Shown here one piece after another: positions 1 through 9,699 of a DNA stretch of 64,000 bases (position 1 is the first letter of the stretch; the number at the start of each line of letters is the position of its first letter). This DNA is from Lyophyllum atratum (taxonomy: Eukaryota; Basidiomycota; Agaricomycetes; Agaricales; Lyophyllaceae). The notes beneath the pieces are model-generated. The model saw only the letters and a list, made by a program, of their open reading frames with translations, was not told the DNA's origin and ran no database searches. The DNA lies in contig JACGCN010000050.1 in assembly GCA_014905825.1 (NCBI GenBank), positions 62,001 to 126,000 of the forward strand, read 5' to 3'. The position numbers were made by a program, and so were the translations under genes.

Positions 1-501
1 ACCGAGCGCAGAGAAGATGAAGACGATGGTGGCGCTCTGGTGCGTATAGTGGAGGGCCCATGAGACGGGGATGAACACCAGGCAGATATTGAGCGGCGTG
101 TACTTGACTGCCGCAAGGGCGGACTCCTTGTACGTCGGCCTAGGTCCTAAGGCGTGGGTGGGCGTGAATAGGGTGCGGAGGCGGGCGCCGGTGCTGAGGC
201 CCTTCGGGCGGATCGCGCGCGTCCGAGCGGTCACCACCTCAGCCTTCGAGACGGTGAGTATAGCCTCTTGTTTCTCTTCGTCAACGATGTGTATGTTGAC
301 ATCGTGTGCACTGACAGAGGTCCGGGTGGGGGACGTGAGGGGACTATTCGGCTCACCACCCAGCTTCATTTCAGACGACCTATGGAGGGAACCACTACTA
401 GGGGGTTCGTCGTCATCTTCAGCGACGACAGAAGGGCGTGTTGGCTGGGGCAGAACATGGCTTGGGGCATTGTTAGCGGGGGCAGCAGAGGAATCTCCCA
501 T
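1..501 (-). CDS. Vacuolar Ca2+/H+ exchanger (CAX/VCX1-like), 5' part only
   Basis: The reading frame is open for 167 codons from an ATG at 501 to the left window edge without an intron. It starts MGDSSAAPANNAP and has a Ser/Pro/acidic N-terminal tail of about 120 residues. A segment around residues 135-167 (AALKYTPLN-like: KYTPLNICLVFIPVSWALHY) then follows. Fungal CAX proteins begin their first membrane helix with the same pattern, a short 'SPLN..LVF.P..W..H' run before a hydrophobic stretch. Family role: proton-driven calcium uptake into the vacuole. The catalytic c-1 and c-2 repeats lie outside the window, so function rests on the first helix only. The start codon is the first ATG of the open frame. 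Another polytopic transporter remains possible. Confidence 0.68.
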   Translation of the reverse strand, partial: MGDSSAAPANNAPSHVLPQPTRPSVVAEDDDEPPSSGSLHRSSEMKLGGEPNSPLTSPTRTSVSAHDVNIHIVDEEKQEAILTVSKAEVVTARTRAIRPKGLSTGARLRTLFTPTHALGPRPTYKESALAAVKYTPLNICLVFIPVSWALHYTHQSATIVFIFSALG

Positions 502-1725
502 TCACGTTGAGGAGGGTATTAGAAAAAAGGGGGTGGGAGGCGTGGCTGTGGTAATTGCAGACGCCTTATATGTCGCCGGGGGTCGCTTGGTATTTTCTTG
601 GCGTCTCATCTCCGCATCACGTTCCTGGTCACGTTATTGCCTCCCGCCTGTGACGGGTTGCCCGTTTTGGAGTGGCCGAGGGCGTCAAGATGACGCAAAC
701 GGCCAACGTAGAGTGAAGTGTACATTAGGCAGCGGCCTGAGCAAGGCGAGTGTTGAAAGTTGAAAGCCCTCCAGTATCCCCAGCCATTCCGTTGCGAGTT
801 CCGAGACATAGGGTCGTGTTCGAGTCGAGTCGTATATTAACAGGGGCGCTTGATTTAACCAATTAATGCGGTACCGTGTTCGCCACCCACATACACGCGG
901 ACGGAAATGCACGATTTGCAGGGCTCGCGTTATAATGGTGATTTGTCGACGGGCACAGCCTCCGAGTAGATCCAGGATACCCTGGGTCTGGATAGACGCG
1001 AAATCCGGGGCACGTCCGTTCCAGTGGATCATGACGTTCAGCGTTCGTTCGTAATGATAAAAGCCGTCTTTCAACCCCACAATGTCTCGGTCAGAAGCTG
1101 CTTGTACGACATACATGATGGCATACCTGATCAAGTAGCCAAGTTATAACTTGTTCGCCCTTGATAAGCAACATCCCGTAAGGCTGGGCGGCGCGTGATA
1201 CAAAACGTGTCTTGGGGAATAAGTCGCCAAGAGATGCAGTTGAGCATGGTCGACACGACATATCGAAAGCCATATGTCTTCAACTTCTGTTGTAGCGCCG
1301 GGGAGGGGCCATTTCAAGGATCCTGAGAGGTGGGAAAACACGTTCCCCCCCCCTAACAAGCTCGGAATCAACGGAACCACGGGTTTATGGACGCGTCTAC
1401 GCCTGTCTACGCTACCGGAAACAGAATCGGTTTTGGCCACTCTTCATGAGATAAGCGATGTTGATTAAATTTATTGGCCCGTTAGTTACGCATGGAGCAG
1501 CTGTAGGGGTGGTTATGTGCAGGTGATAGCGCGGTTCGAGCATCGAAAAATGAGGAGAACCAAGTCGTACAGGCCTGTAGGGCGAAGACGTCGAAGGTGA
1601 GCCTGAAAATCGAGTGGTGGGATGGTTAATAGAATACAAGCTTCCAATCGACGATCGTTCCGGGTCGAAACAAGACCAAACCCTTGGTCGATGTGGCTCT
1701 TTCGCTTGCAAGTGTTGGTTGATCG
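502..1725. repeat. Left mosaic of dispersed repeats upstream of S1
   Basis: No gene is supported here. Bases about 680-830 match 7640-7800 and 20424-20584. Bases about 1090-1270 match 4390-4570 and, inverted, 51100-51270. Bases about 1400-1640 match the 250-bp unit seen at 4810-5050, 7990-8290, 20780-21070 and elsewhere. The many short open frames change phase between copies, so they look non-coding. The duplicated area starts directly after the exchanger gene's 5' end. Confidence 0.6.
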
Positions 1726-1727
1726 TG

Positions 1728-1913
1728 TCTATATAAAGCGTTGTCCAGTTCCACAAAATAACGACTTGCCACTGCCTCTACGATCGGACAGCGTTGAATA
1801 CGTTTGAAAATCATCAATCAGCACAAAGCCACATCCCGCATCCTCATCCAAACAAAGGATTTTGCCTAGTACGTATATCATTGCTCGACTCTATGTCCCT
1901 TGCTGACCCGCAG
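1728..1913 (+). promoter_or_regulatory. S1 promoter with TATA box and 5'-UTR intron
   Basis: A TATA element (tctatataaag, 1728-1738) lies about 190 bp before the S1 start. A 45-nt intron (1869-1913) begins gtacgtat, contains a gctgac branch motif and ends cgcag. No ATG lies between the expected transcription start and the end of this intron once it is spliced, so translation should begin in the second exon at 1926. The same layout recurs in the other S copies: TATA at 6743-6749, 8383-8390, 19521-19528, about 21167 and, on the minus strand, 48870-48879. Confidence 0.6.
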
Positions 1914-1925
1914 TCCACGTCAGAG

Positions 1926-2249
1926 ATGGCCGTGAAAATGCTGGGTTATATCGTTAGCGACGAACAGCTGTTGGATTGGGGCAAGGAGATGAAGCTCGGA
2001 ACAGATGAGTCGGAAAACGCCAAGGAGAATACCATCGTCGAGGCAGCGGTCTACCTCTTTGTTCTCGGAGGACTCTTTGGACATGGGAGGCTGGTTGGTG
2101 TGAGCGTCAACGGCAAACAGCGGACATGCCTTGCCGTCGCCTGCAATGATCCCGATGAGCGTTTTCCGATGCCAGCGCGAAGAAAGCTCGATAAGTTCAA
2201 GGAAGTCTTGAACACAGACTTGGAGCCCAGATGGTATAAATATGCATGA
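1926..2249 (+). CDS. S-family small protein, copy S1 (107 aa, unknown function)
   Basis: Encodes 107 residues, starting MAVKMLGYIVSDEQLLDW and ending EPRWYKYA. I do not recognise the family. It has no signal peptide, no membrane helix and no cysteine cluster. It looks like a small soluble globular protein with a central GGLFGHGRLVGV segment and charged ends. Six other full-length copies in the window keep length and frame, and changes are mostly conservative, which argues for real coding. The start is the first ATG after a 5'-UTR intron; an in-frame ATG within that intron (near 1892) would be removed by splicing. S1 is convergent with G1 (453 bp apart), the arrangement repeated for S5 and G3. 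Confidence 0.78.
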   Translation: MAVKMLGYIVSDEQLLDWGKEMKLGTDESENAKENTIVEAAVYLFVLGGLFGHGRLVGVSVNGKQRTCLAVACNDPDERFPMPARRKLDKFKEVLNTDLEPRWYKYA

Positions 2250-2702
2250 AGCTTCCAGTCGACGACCATACCAGGTCGAAACAAGACCAACCCTTGTCGA
2301 TGCGGTCCTTTCGCTTGCAGACCTCCTCCAATGACGTCGATCGCAGTTGCTATACGGGGGAAGTGATAGGAGGAAATACGGAAATTGAAATGCAAGCCTA
2401 ACTTGCTTCGTTTTGCACAAATAACGCCACAGATTCGCCAGGGGAGTGTTACGACTTGAGTTGGCGGCAGGTGTCAGTAGCAACGATATCAGATATAGTT
2501 TTGAGCGCCATTACAATGGGTTAACGTCAATATTTATGCTGATTCAAAATTTGGAGAAGAGGAGAGGGAAAGAAAAAGGATGTCGAGCGGTACTGTCAAG
2601 AGATCCCTTCCTCTTCGATTCATGCGACAGGATAAATTCCATTAAATAGTGGAGAGCTAGGATTTTTAAGACTAGTGGTGATAAAAATTTCCAAATCCTC
2701 AA
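2250..2702. repeat. Intergenic segment between S1 and G1, duplicated elsewhere
   Basis: No gene is seen. The segment matches 21685-22140 closely. More distantly it matches 17480-17876 and, inverted, 52927-53319 with continuation after 54062. It is the shared 3' flank of the G genes. Confidence 0.6.
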
Positions 2703-3382
2703 TTACCACCTCCGGCTTCCCCACTGTCCAGACCGCCACCATGGCCATCTACCGCCGTTGCCACCATTGCCCCCGTTGCCACCATTACCGCCGTTACCAC
2801 CGTTTCCCGAACCGTGCCAGCCGCCACCGTGCCAACCACCACCGTTCCAACCTCCACCATTCCAGCCACCTCCATTCCAGCCGCCATTGTTCCAACCTCC
2901 ACCGTGCCAATTACCTCCGCCGTTACCTCCGTTTCCGCCATTTCCACCGTTTCCGCCATTTCCACCGCCGCCACTATTCCAACCTCCGCCATGCCAATTG
3001 CCTCCACCATTGCCGCCATTACCACCATTGCCGCCATTTCCCCCGTTACCACCGCCTCCACTGTTCCAACCACCACCATCGCCACCTCCATTGCCTCCAT
3101 TTCCTCCGTTACCACCATTTCCGCCGTTGCCACCACCCCCATCACCATTGCCGGCGTTACCGCCATTTCCGCCATTTCCGCCATTGCCCCCATTTCCACC
3201 ACCACCATTCGAAGAGACTCCCCTAACCTAAGGCGCAAGGATATTAGCATACCAAAGAAACCAACGAGGAAAACATAACGTACCTCCATATCGTTCATCC
3301 TTGCGAATTTAGAGTCAGAAACTATGGGACTGGCGATGGCTACGCCGAGGAGTGCTGACACGACGAAAACTTGGAACTTCAT
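2703..3382 (-). CDS. G-family secreted Gly/Asn-rich repeat protein, copy G1
   Basis: Two exons: 3382-3284 (33 codons) and 3227-2703, joined across a short phase-0 intron (3283-3228, donor gtacgt). The product is 207 residues. Residues 1-18 (MKFQVFVVSALLGVAIAS) form a typical signal peptide. After a short linker (SKFARMNDMEVRG) comes a long array of GGN triplet-like repeats broken by GGGNWHGGGWNSGG and GGWNGGGW blocks. The protein ends GGRWPWWRSGQWGSRRW, a Trp/Arg-rich tail. No domain is recognised; it resembles glycine-rich cell-wall or matrix proteins. A TATA box (3503-3512) lies about 120 bp upstream. Proline-rich frames on the opposite strand are shadows of the repeat. Confidence 0.83.
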
Positions 3383-5317
3383 GTTTTATTGAAATGCGTT
3401 TTAAAAAGAGGTTGGTGATGAGGACCGTTGATACAACGATGTGCGAATGAGGTGATGGTGGGTTGGGAGCTGTTGAGATTCTAGAAATCGTTGTCGAGAG
3501 AGCTTTTTTATAGACGCGGGAAAGGGGTTCAGAGCGACGAGAATGAGCAAGTGGGTCATTGAGAAGAGGAGGCCGCCGTATGTCATGTACAGAGAATCAT
3601 TCTTCAGAACGGGGTCTGCTGAGAATAGGGTTGACTGCCGAAGTTGAAGCCATGGGAAGTAGCCACCGACAGGCTTCATGATGAAAGAGTGCTCTAAAGC
3701 TAAGGTCCTTCGATTTGTGTCTCAATTAGAACGTATATTCATTTCTTCAACGCACTCACCTCATCAAGAATGGCAAAGCAGATTACAACACAAGGTTGCC
3801 GTCGCATCTTGGTCGTATCCATTCCACGCGCCAAGTGCTTGCAATCACTTAGTAAAGAATGAGGCGTTTGTCTCCTGATTATTTTTACCTTAGACAGAGC
3901 CCACATAAGTCCTTGACCCACTATACCTAAAATTTCGTCGATTTGAGGCGAGGACCACCAAGGACGTCATTGACTGTGTTTAGGGGCTGAGAAGGCGGTG
4001 TTCAGTATGAATCATAGCTCGAAGGATACACTTACCTCCTCGAACGAATCCACCCCCTTTCTTTTACAGCTTTCAGTTCTTTAATGTGATCGCACTTTTC
4101 GCAGTATGCATAGGTACGTGCCACAGCTGCGTGAATACTAGGCCGTGCCCTCCGACTTGAAATGCAATCCACTTGCAAGTTGATGACCCGAATACTCCTA
4201 CAAGGATGGGCATGCAGGAAATGGCAGCAGCGATGCCCCAGAGCTGCGGAATTGGTAGATTGGCGGGCAGTCGTCGATGTTACGATTCATGGTGCGAACG
4301 TCAAGTGCTTGTTGAAATCGGAGAGTTAAGAACAAGACCAAATTCTAACATCCACCTTGCATCCTCAAGTTATGAAGCTGCTTCAAGCTTGTACGCTCTT
4401 GTACGAAATACATGACGGCATACCTGATCAGGTAGCCAAGTTACAACTTGTTCGCCCTTGATAAGCAGCATCCAGTAACCTGGGCGGCGCGTGATGCAAA
4501 ACATGTCTTGGGGATAAAGTCGCCAAGAGATGCAGTTGAGCATGGTCGATACGACATATTGAAAATCATATTTCGTCGAACTTCTCTTCTAGAGTCGGGG
4601 AGGGTGCGTTTTAAAGGACTTTGAGAGCCAATGAGAGACCACTGGAGACTTTAAATTGACTAGTCAGATATTTGCAGGGGGTGCAGGGCGGGAGGTGACA
4701 TACTGGAAACCAAAGGTGGGAAACCACGTTTCTTCACTCCCCCTGACAAGCTCAGAATCAAAGGAACCATTGAGTGTCTACGGACGCATTTGATGGACGG
4801 GTTTACGCTACTGGAAACAGGATCCGAGTCGGTGTTGTCCACTCTTCCGAGTCTCTTCGTAACACAAGCAAGAAATGTTGATTATCAGGCCATCAATCAC
4901 GCATGGAGCAGCGTAGGGGTGGTTGTGCGCAGGTGCTAGCGCGGCTTGAGAGCTTGAGCATTGAAAAACGGGGGGAACCAATTTGTATAGACCTGTAGAG
5001 CGAAGACGTCGAAACGGTAGGACGGTTGCAACTTGCGACCATACTGGGTCGAAACAAGACCAAAGCCTTACAATTGATGCCGCTCTTTTGCTTGCAGACA
5101 GATGATGACGTCGATACCACTTGCTACACCGTTTTGCAACCTTCACCACATTACACGGCGCACGATGTCAAATTCTAAGATACAAGACATATAGCACAAC
5201 ATCCGATGATATCCTTCCTGCCACCGTCTCAACCTCCCTGCCAACCTTCATAAAATTTTGCCACGTAAGATTTCGCGAGAGGCATCCCAGGAAGCCGACG
5301 CTTGGGATGGCCTTGCC
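3383..5317. repeat. G1 upstream block plus dispersed repeats, down to D1
   Basis: Bases about 3400-4330 are a long conserved upstream block shared with G2, G3 and G4. On the minus strand it holds splice-flanked open pieces, for example after ttgcaag at about 3837 and before gtaagtg at about 4033. They may be remains of an upstream gene or simple duplicated spacer. Bases 4390-5310 hold the repeats also found at 1090-1640, 7850-8290 and, inverted, 50400-51300. A minus-strand frame ending near 4380 (WMLLIKGEQVVTWLPDQVC) is open here but shifted in the other copies. I do not call a gene. Confidence 0.45.
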
Positions 5318-6253
5318 CTACTGTAGAGCGTTAAGCTTGTTATGGATGGCTTTGAAGCGCCTGGTCGAAGCGGGGGTGTCAAGCCGAAGAGGCATCGACC
5401 ATCGATAGTGCGCAACAGTGGCATATAATGCATCGTAATTTTCAGCCTCCACGGCCTCCTCGAACTCCTCGTCGGACATCTGCTTGCGTGCGCGCTTGAA
5501 GATAGTGTTGGTCCACCAAGGACCTGAAGCTGCGATGACCATCACCTCGGTCATCTCAGGAAACTTTCGAAGGAGTAGGACCACTTGAAAAATAGAGGCG
5601 TTCTGAGCATCTCTAATTCTGCTCTTCAGCTTGACGTCAAACTCAGCTCCAATAAGGCTTCGCGACGGAAAGCGTTTTTCCTCCAAAAGGAGTGGCACCG
5701 TGAGCTCGTCCACCCTATAACCTTCGTAGCGTGTGGGAAGAGCAGGATTCTGCTGGGGTTTGATGTGAAGGATAGCGAAGTCGGTGACACGAGTGAGAGG
5801 CTTGGATTCAGGACAAGTGGCGGTAGTTGAGAATGAAATATCGGCCAGCAAATCGTCCGAGTCTACCTCATCTACCACAGGCCCAGGTGCAAGGAAAAAG
5901 GGGGGCTGGGGTGCAGGGGGAAGGGGGGTGAGTGCGGCGGAACCATCAATCACTTCTTCATCATCGCGCCTTTCTTCCTCGTCGGCGGATTGATCCAAAT
6001 TTTCGTCAACGTCAACGTCCTCCTTCTCTTCGGGACCGTCAACGTGAAATCTAGATGAAATATAGATGGGAAATTGTGGTGCGACTAGGAGCCGGGGATT
6101 ATTGCAGATGAGGTCGAATAGTGTATGGTTCCAGCTAGGATACCAATAATATTCCAAATTGCGCGTGTTATACGTGCGAGAGTAGGCCAAGCATCGGGCA
6201 AAGACGCGTCGAAGTTCCGTGATTGGGTTGTTACCAGGTAAGCTGAAGGCCAT
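5318..6253 (-). CDS. D-family acidic protein, copy D1 (311 aa), nuclease-like motif
   Basis: Uninterrupted 311-codon frame starting MAFSLPGNNPITELRRVF; TATA element at 6287-6296. Residues about 1-70 are rich in Tyr/Trp (YYWYPSWNHTLFDL). Residues about 75-110 are strongly acidic (DVDVDENLDQSADEEERRDD). A proline-rich linker (PLPPAPQPPFFLAPGP) follows. The C-terminal half contains VTDFAILHIKP, then about 20 residues later VPLLLEEKRFPSR. An Asp before a strand, then a hydrophobic strand ending E-x-K, is what PD-(D/E)XK nuclease-fold proteins show; this assignment is inference. No signal peptide or membrane helix. D1 is divergent from S2 across about 680 bp, as D2 is from S7. The homologue at 49367-50359 supports coding. 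Confidence 0.72.
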   Translation of the reverse strand: MAFSLPGNNPITELRRVFARCLAYSRTYNTRNLEYYWYPSWNHTLFDLICNNPRLLVAPQFPIYISSRFHVDGPEEKEDVDVDENLDQSADEEERRDDEEVIDGSAALTPLPPAPQPPFFLAPGPVVDEVDSDDLLADISFSTTATCPESKPLTRVTDFAILHIKPQQNPALPTRYEGYRVDELTVPLLLEEKRFPSRSLIGAEFDVKLKSRIRDAQNASIFQVVLLLRKFPEMTEVMVIAASGPWWTNTIFKRARKQMSDEEFEEAVEAENYDALYATVAHYRWSMPLRLDTPASTRRFKAIHNKLNALQ

Positions 6254-6931
6254 GGCGCGTTGAGATGTCAGCCTAAGTTGTCAGGTCCTTTATATACCAG
6301 GATGAGATGGCGATGAGCCGCGTGGTCGGGTTGCGGGCCAGCTCCTGGGCGGTTGGCAGAATGGCAGCAGACAATGATCCAAAAGTTCAACACAGTCCAG
6401 ACACAGGTTTCTTGCAGATAATGAGATCTTCCTCCACAGAAACGTCCAGATTTAGAACTTCGCTAATAAGCAGCGGTGTTGTAGTCGGAAGTCGTCCACG
6501 AGGTGACATCGCTTTTCGCGAAGAACAATGGCGACCGTGACGATAATAAAACTTCTCTAATACAAGCGACCATCAGATAGCCCGCTCTTCTTGGGAGACA
6601 ATGGTGAGTAACGCATTGGCCAAGCCGGCCTGAACTTTCGGGACCAATGGACCAGATGAACCTATTTACCTTATTTGGCATGTGTAGAAACCTTTCCAAA
6701 CAGGGCCACAACACGTGTTGGTTGATCGTGTCTATACTCGAGTATAAAGCGTTGTCCAATTCGACAAAATAACGACTTGCCACTGCCTCTACGACAGCCT
6801 TACATACGTTTGAAACTCTCCAATCAGCACGAAACCACATCCCGCATCCTCATCCAAACAAAGGATTTTGCCTAGTACGTATATCATTGCTCAACTCTGT
6901 GTCCCTTGCTGACCCGCAGTCCACCTCAGAG
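6254..6931. promoter_or_regulatory. Divergent D1/S2 promoter region
   Basis: This 678-bp spacer carries the D1 TATA (minus strand, 6287-6296) and the S2 TATA (tataaag, 6743-6749). It is clearly related to the D2/S7 spacer (48685-49366), which has the same length class and gene orientation. The S2 5'-UTR intron (gtacgtat to cgcag, about 6875-6919) is at its right end. No coding frame is conserved between the two spacers. Confidence 0.5.
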
Positions 6932-7255
6932 ATGGCCGTGAAAATGCTGGGTTATATCGTTAGCGACGAACAGCTGTTGGATTGGGGCAAGGAGATGAAG
7001 CTCGGAACAGACGAGTCGGAAAACGCCAAGGAGAATACCATCGTCGAGGCAGCGGCCTACCTCTTTGTTCGCGGAGGACTCTTTGGACATGGGAGGCTGG
7101 TTGGTGTGAGCGTCAACGGCAAACATCGGACATGCCTTGCCGTCGCCTGCAATGATCCCGATGAGCGTTTTCCGATGCCAGCGCGAAGAAAGCTCGATAA
7201 GTTCAAGGAAGTCTTGAACACAGACTTGGAGCCCAGATGGTATAAATATGCATGA
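6932..7255 (+). CDS. S-family small protein, copy S2
   Basis: 107 codons, nearly identical to S1, S3 and S5; differences include a Tyr residue in EAAAYLFVRGG and His in NGKHRTC. The start ATG follows the spliced 5'-UTR intron, as in the other copies. Function unknown. It is divergent from D1 and convergent with a NUP37 exon-6 fragment 150 bp downstream, matching the S7/NUP37 order at the intact locus. Confidence 0.78.
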   Translation: MAVKMLGYIVSDEQLLDWGKEMKLGTDESENAKENTIVEAAAYLFVRGGLFGHGRLVGVSVNGKHRTCLAVACNDPDERFPMPARRKLDKFKEVLNTDLEPRWYKYA

Positions 7256-7403
7256 AGGTTCCAGTCGACGACCATACCAGGTCGAAACTTCTCCAAAGTC
7301 GCTCTTGCGCTTGCAAATAATGATGACGTCGATCACAGTTGCTACACCGTCTTGCAATCTTCATCACACATATTAGTAGTAGTACGCGCCATACATTTTA
7401 CCA

Positions 7404-7638
7404 CTACGAATCCACCCCAATCGAAAAAGCAAACATCGTCCTCCCAATCGCCGCTACAACCCTCGGTATCCCCTCCCCCTTCAAAAAACCAAAATCCTGC
7501 ACCACACGCGGCCTCGACCGAACATTAAACATCGTCGCCTGCGCGTGGATGTAGTTCGTATCGTGCACGTGGATCACAGCGCCTCTGGTCGGGAAGTGCG
7601 CTGAGATGGCGAAGTAGTCGGGGTAGGTGGGACACGAC
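7404..7638 (-). pseudogene. NUP37 last-exon fragment (exon 6 only)
   Basis: The 235-nt interval equals the length of exon 6 of the intact NUP37 gene (47742-47976). It includes its stop codon at one end and its acceptor AG at the other, after which homology stops. Substitutions are present. Exons 1-5 are missing, so no functional product is expected. Confidence 0.7.
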
Positions 7639-8576
7639 CTAAATGACGCAAATGGCCAACCGTCTCAACCACAACATTGTAGAGTGGAGTGAAGACCAAG
7701 AGCCTGAGCAGCATATAAGGATGGCGTTAAAAGTCCTCCCGTATTCCCAGCCATCCCATTGTGAGTTCCGCTCATAGATAGACCCAGGGTCGTGGTCGAG
7801 TCGTGTATTGACAAGAGCCAGTGAGAGGACAGGATGACCATCGTAAACTGTAGCTAGTCAGATATTTGCAGAGGGTGCAAGGGGGCGGTGACATACCGTA
7901 AACCAAAGATGGGAAAACACGTTTTTTACTCCCCTTGACAAGATCGAATTAGAGCCACTGTGTTAACGCTCATGGACGCATTTGGTGAATGGGTACACGC
8001 TAGTGGAAAGAGAATCCCCGTCGGTGTTGTCCACTCTTCGTAACATAAGCAATTGCAAGAGATGGTCATTATCGGCCCATTATTACCCCGTACGCAGTCT
8101 AAAATGTAAGACGAGCTCTTCTGTGCATTTGTTTATCTTTGTGGAGAAATCCGTAGGACCGTAGTTGCATGGAGCAGCGGAGGGGTGGTTGTGCGCAGGT
8201 GATGGCGCGGTTTGGCCATCGAAGGACAAGGAGAACCAAGTCGTACAGGCCTATAGAGCGAAGACATCGAAACAGTGGGACGGTTGATGGAATAACACAA
8301 TCGACTTATCTGGCATGTGTACGCGTAGAAACCCTTCCAAACAGGGCCACACAACACGTAGTACGTGTTGGATGATCGTGTCTATAAGAAGCGTTGTCCA
8401 GTTCCACAAAACAAGGACTTGCCAAGGCTGCCTCCACGACAGCCTTAAATACGTTTGAAACTCTCCAATCAGCACAAAGCCACATCCCGCATCCTCATTC
8501 AAACAAAGGATTTTGCCTAGTACGTATATCATTGCTCAACTCTGTGTCCCTTGCTGACCCGCAGTCCACCTCAGAG

Positions 8577-8900
8577 ATGGCCGTGAAAATGCTGGGTTAT
8601 ATTGTTAGCGACGAACAGCTGTTGGATTGGGGCAAGGAGATGAAGCTCGGAACAGACGAGTCGGAAAACGCCAGGGAGAATACCATCGTCGAGGCAGCGG
8701 TCTACCTCTTTGTTTGCGGAGGACTCTTTGGACATGGGAGGCTGGTTGGTGTGAGCGTCAACGGCAAACAGCGGACATGCCTTGCCGTCGCCTGCAATGA
8801 TCCCGATGAGCGTTTTCCGATGCCAGCGCGAAGAAAGCTCGATAAGTTCAAGGAAGTCTTGAACACAGACTTGGAGCCCAGATGGTATAAATATGCATGA
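8577..8900 (+). CDS. S-family small protein, copy S3
   Basis: 107 codons of the S family with only a few residue differences from S5 (Arg for Lys in NARENT, Cys for Leu in YLFVCGG). TATA-like tctataagaa at 8381-8390; 5'-UTR intron about 8520-8564. Upstream frame is open to 8394, but the upstream ATG lies close to the expected transcription start, so I prefer 8577. It is convergent with a truncated NUP37 copy at 9052. Confidence 0.75.
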   Translation: MAVKMLGYIVSDEQLLDWGKEMKLGTDESENARENTIVEAAVYLFVCGGLFGHGRLVGVSVNGKQRTCLAVACNDPDERFPMPARRKLDKFKEVLNTDLEPRWYKYA

Positions 8901-9051
8901 AGCTTCCAGTCGACGACCATACGGTCCATACCAGGTCGAAACGAGACCAAAGCCGCTCTTTCGCTTTAGACAGATGATGACGTCGATACTACTTGCTACA
9001 CCGTTTTGCAACCTTCATCACATACTACTGTACGCTCCATACATGTTCACA

Positions 9052-9690
9052 CTACGAATCCACCCCGATAGAAAATATATACACCGTCCTCCCAATCGCC
9101 GCCACAATCCTTGGTATCCCACCCATCCCCAAGAAATCAAAATCCTGCACCACATGCGGCCTCGGACGAACATTAAACACCGTCGGCAGCGCCTGCAGGT
9201 AATTCGTATTGTGCACATGGATGACCGCGCCTTTACCCGGTAGTTGTGCTGAGATGGCAAAGTAGTCGGGGTACGTCGGACACCACCTGGATCAAGCTGC
9301 GTGTAAGTAGAGGAAAAATGGGGATGGGAGGGGGGTGGGCATACCTAAATTTGTGGCCGCCTTCTGGGAAGCTTATGCCAGAGGCGTAGGGCTTGCCGCC
9401 TCGAAGATTCGAGATGTCCCGGACGGAGAATTTGGATCCATAGACAGCACCGATTCTAAATAATGAACGCGTCAGAAGTACCCTCTAACATAACAGATTA
9501 CAAAGCACCCACATATCCGTCGTGTCCCTCCTCCAATCCACCGACCCACCCCAATGCCTCGCCACCCCCATCGAATGCTCCGCCAACGCCCTCGGCTCTA
9601 CCAACTCAACAACACTCGAATGCCTCCATCCCTCCTGCCCCACATCCCCGGAGTCCGACCTCCAATCCGTCACAAAGATCGACCCCCGGC
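9052..9690 (-). pseudogene. 5'-truncated NUP37 copy (part of exon 4, exons 5 and 6)
   Basis: Exon 6 (9286-9052, 235 nt) and exon 5 (about 9456-9351) keep their splice sites. The 3' half of exon 4 (about 9690-9503) translates as GSIFVTDWRSDSGDV and HSSVVELVEP. Around 9690 the NUP37 homology stops and the sequence becomes the R repeat that precedes the intact gene. Exons 1-3 and the start of exon 4 have therefore been deleted. A conserved WD-repeat Trp in exon 5 (IWDIS in the intact copy) is Arg here. A dead fragment. Confidence 0.75.
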
Positions 9691-9699
9691 AGCCCGCGA

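Larger units (their letters stand above)
7301..8920. repeat. Recent segmental duplication, copy 1
   Basis: Matches 20085-21704 at a constant offset of 12784 bp, with no gap seen and only a handful of substitutions by eye. It contains a NUP37 exon-6 fragment, repeat spacer and S3 (partner S5). The constant offset over about 1.6 kb implies a young event or gene conversion. Most of the spacer (7639-8380) has no gene. Confidence 0.75.

Noticed and set aside
1920..2483. Frames of 114-187 codons antisense to each S gene, conserved in all copies
   Set aside because: Conservation follows from the S coding sequence; they begin and end at different places in the copies and have no promoter or splice signals.
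2675..3278. Long proline-, histidine- or threonine-rich frames opposite G1 (and the same at 17833, 22104 and 52291)
   Set aside because: They are the complementary reading of the GGN repeat; they lack consistent starts, and the signal peptide and intron signals are on the other strand.
8251..8532. Minus-strand frame (MIYVLGKILCLNEDAGCGFV) upstream of S3, also beside other S copies
   Set aside because: It overlaps the S promoter, TATA box and 5'-UTR intron, and its phase differs between copies.
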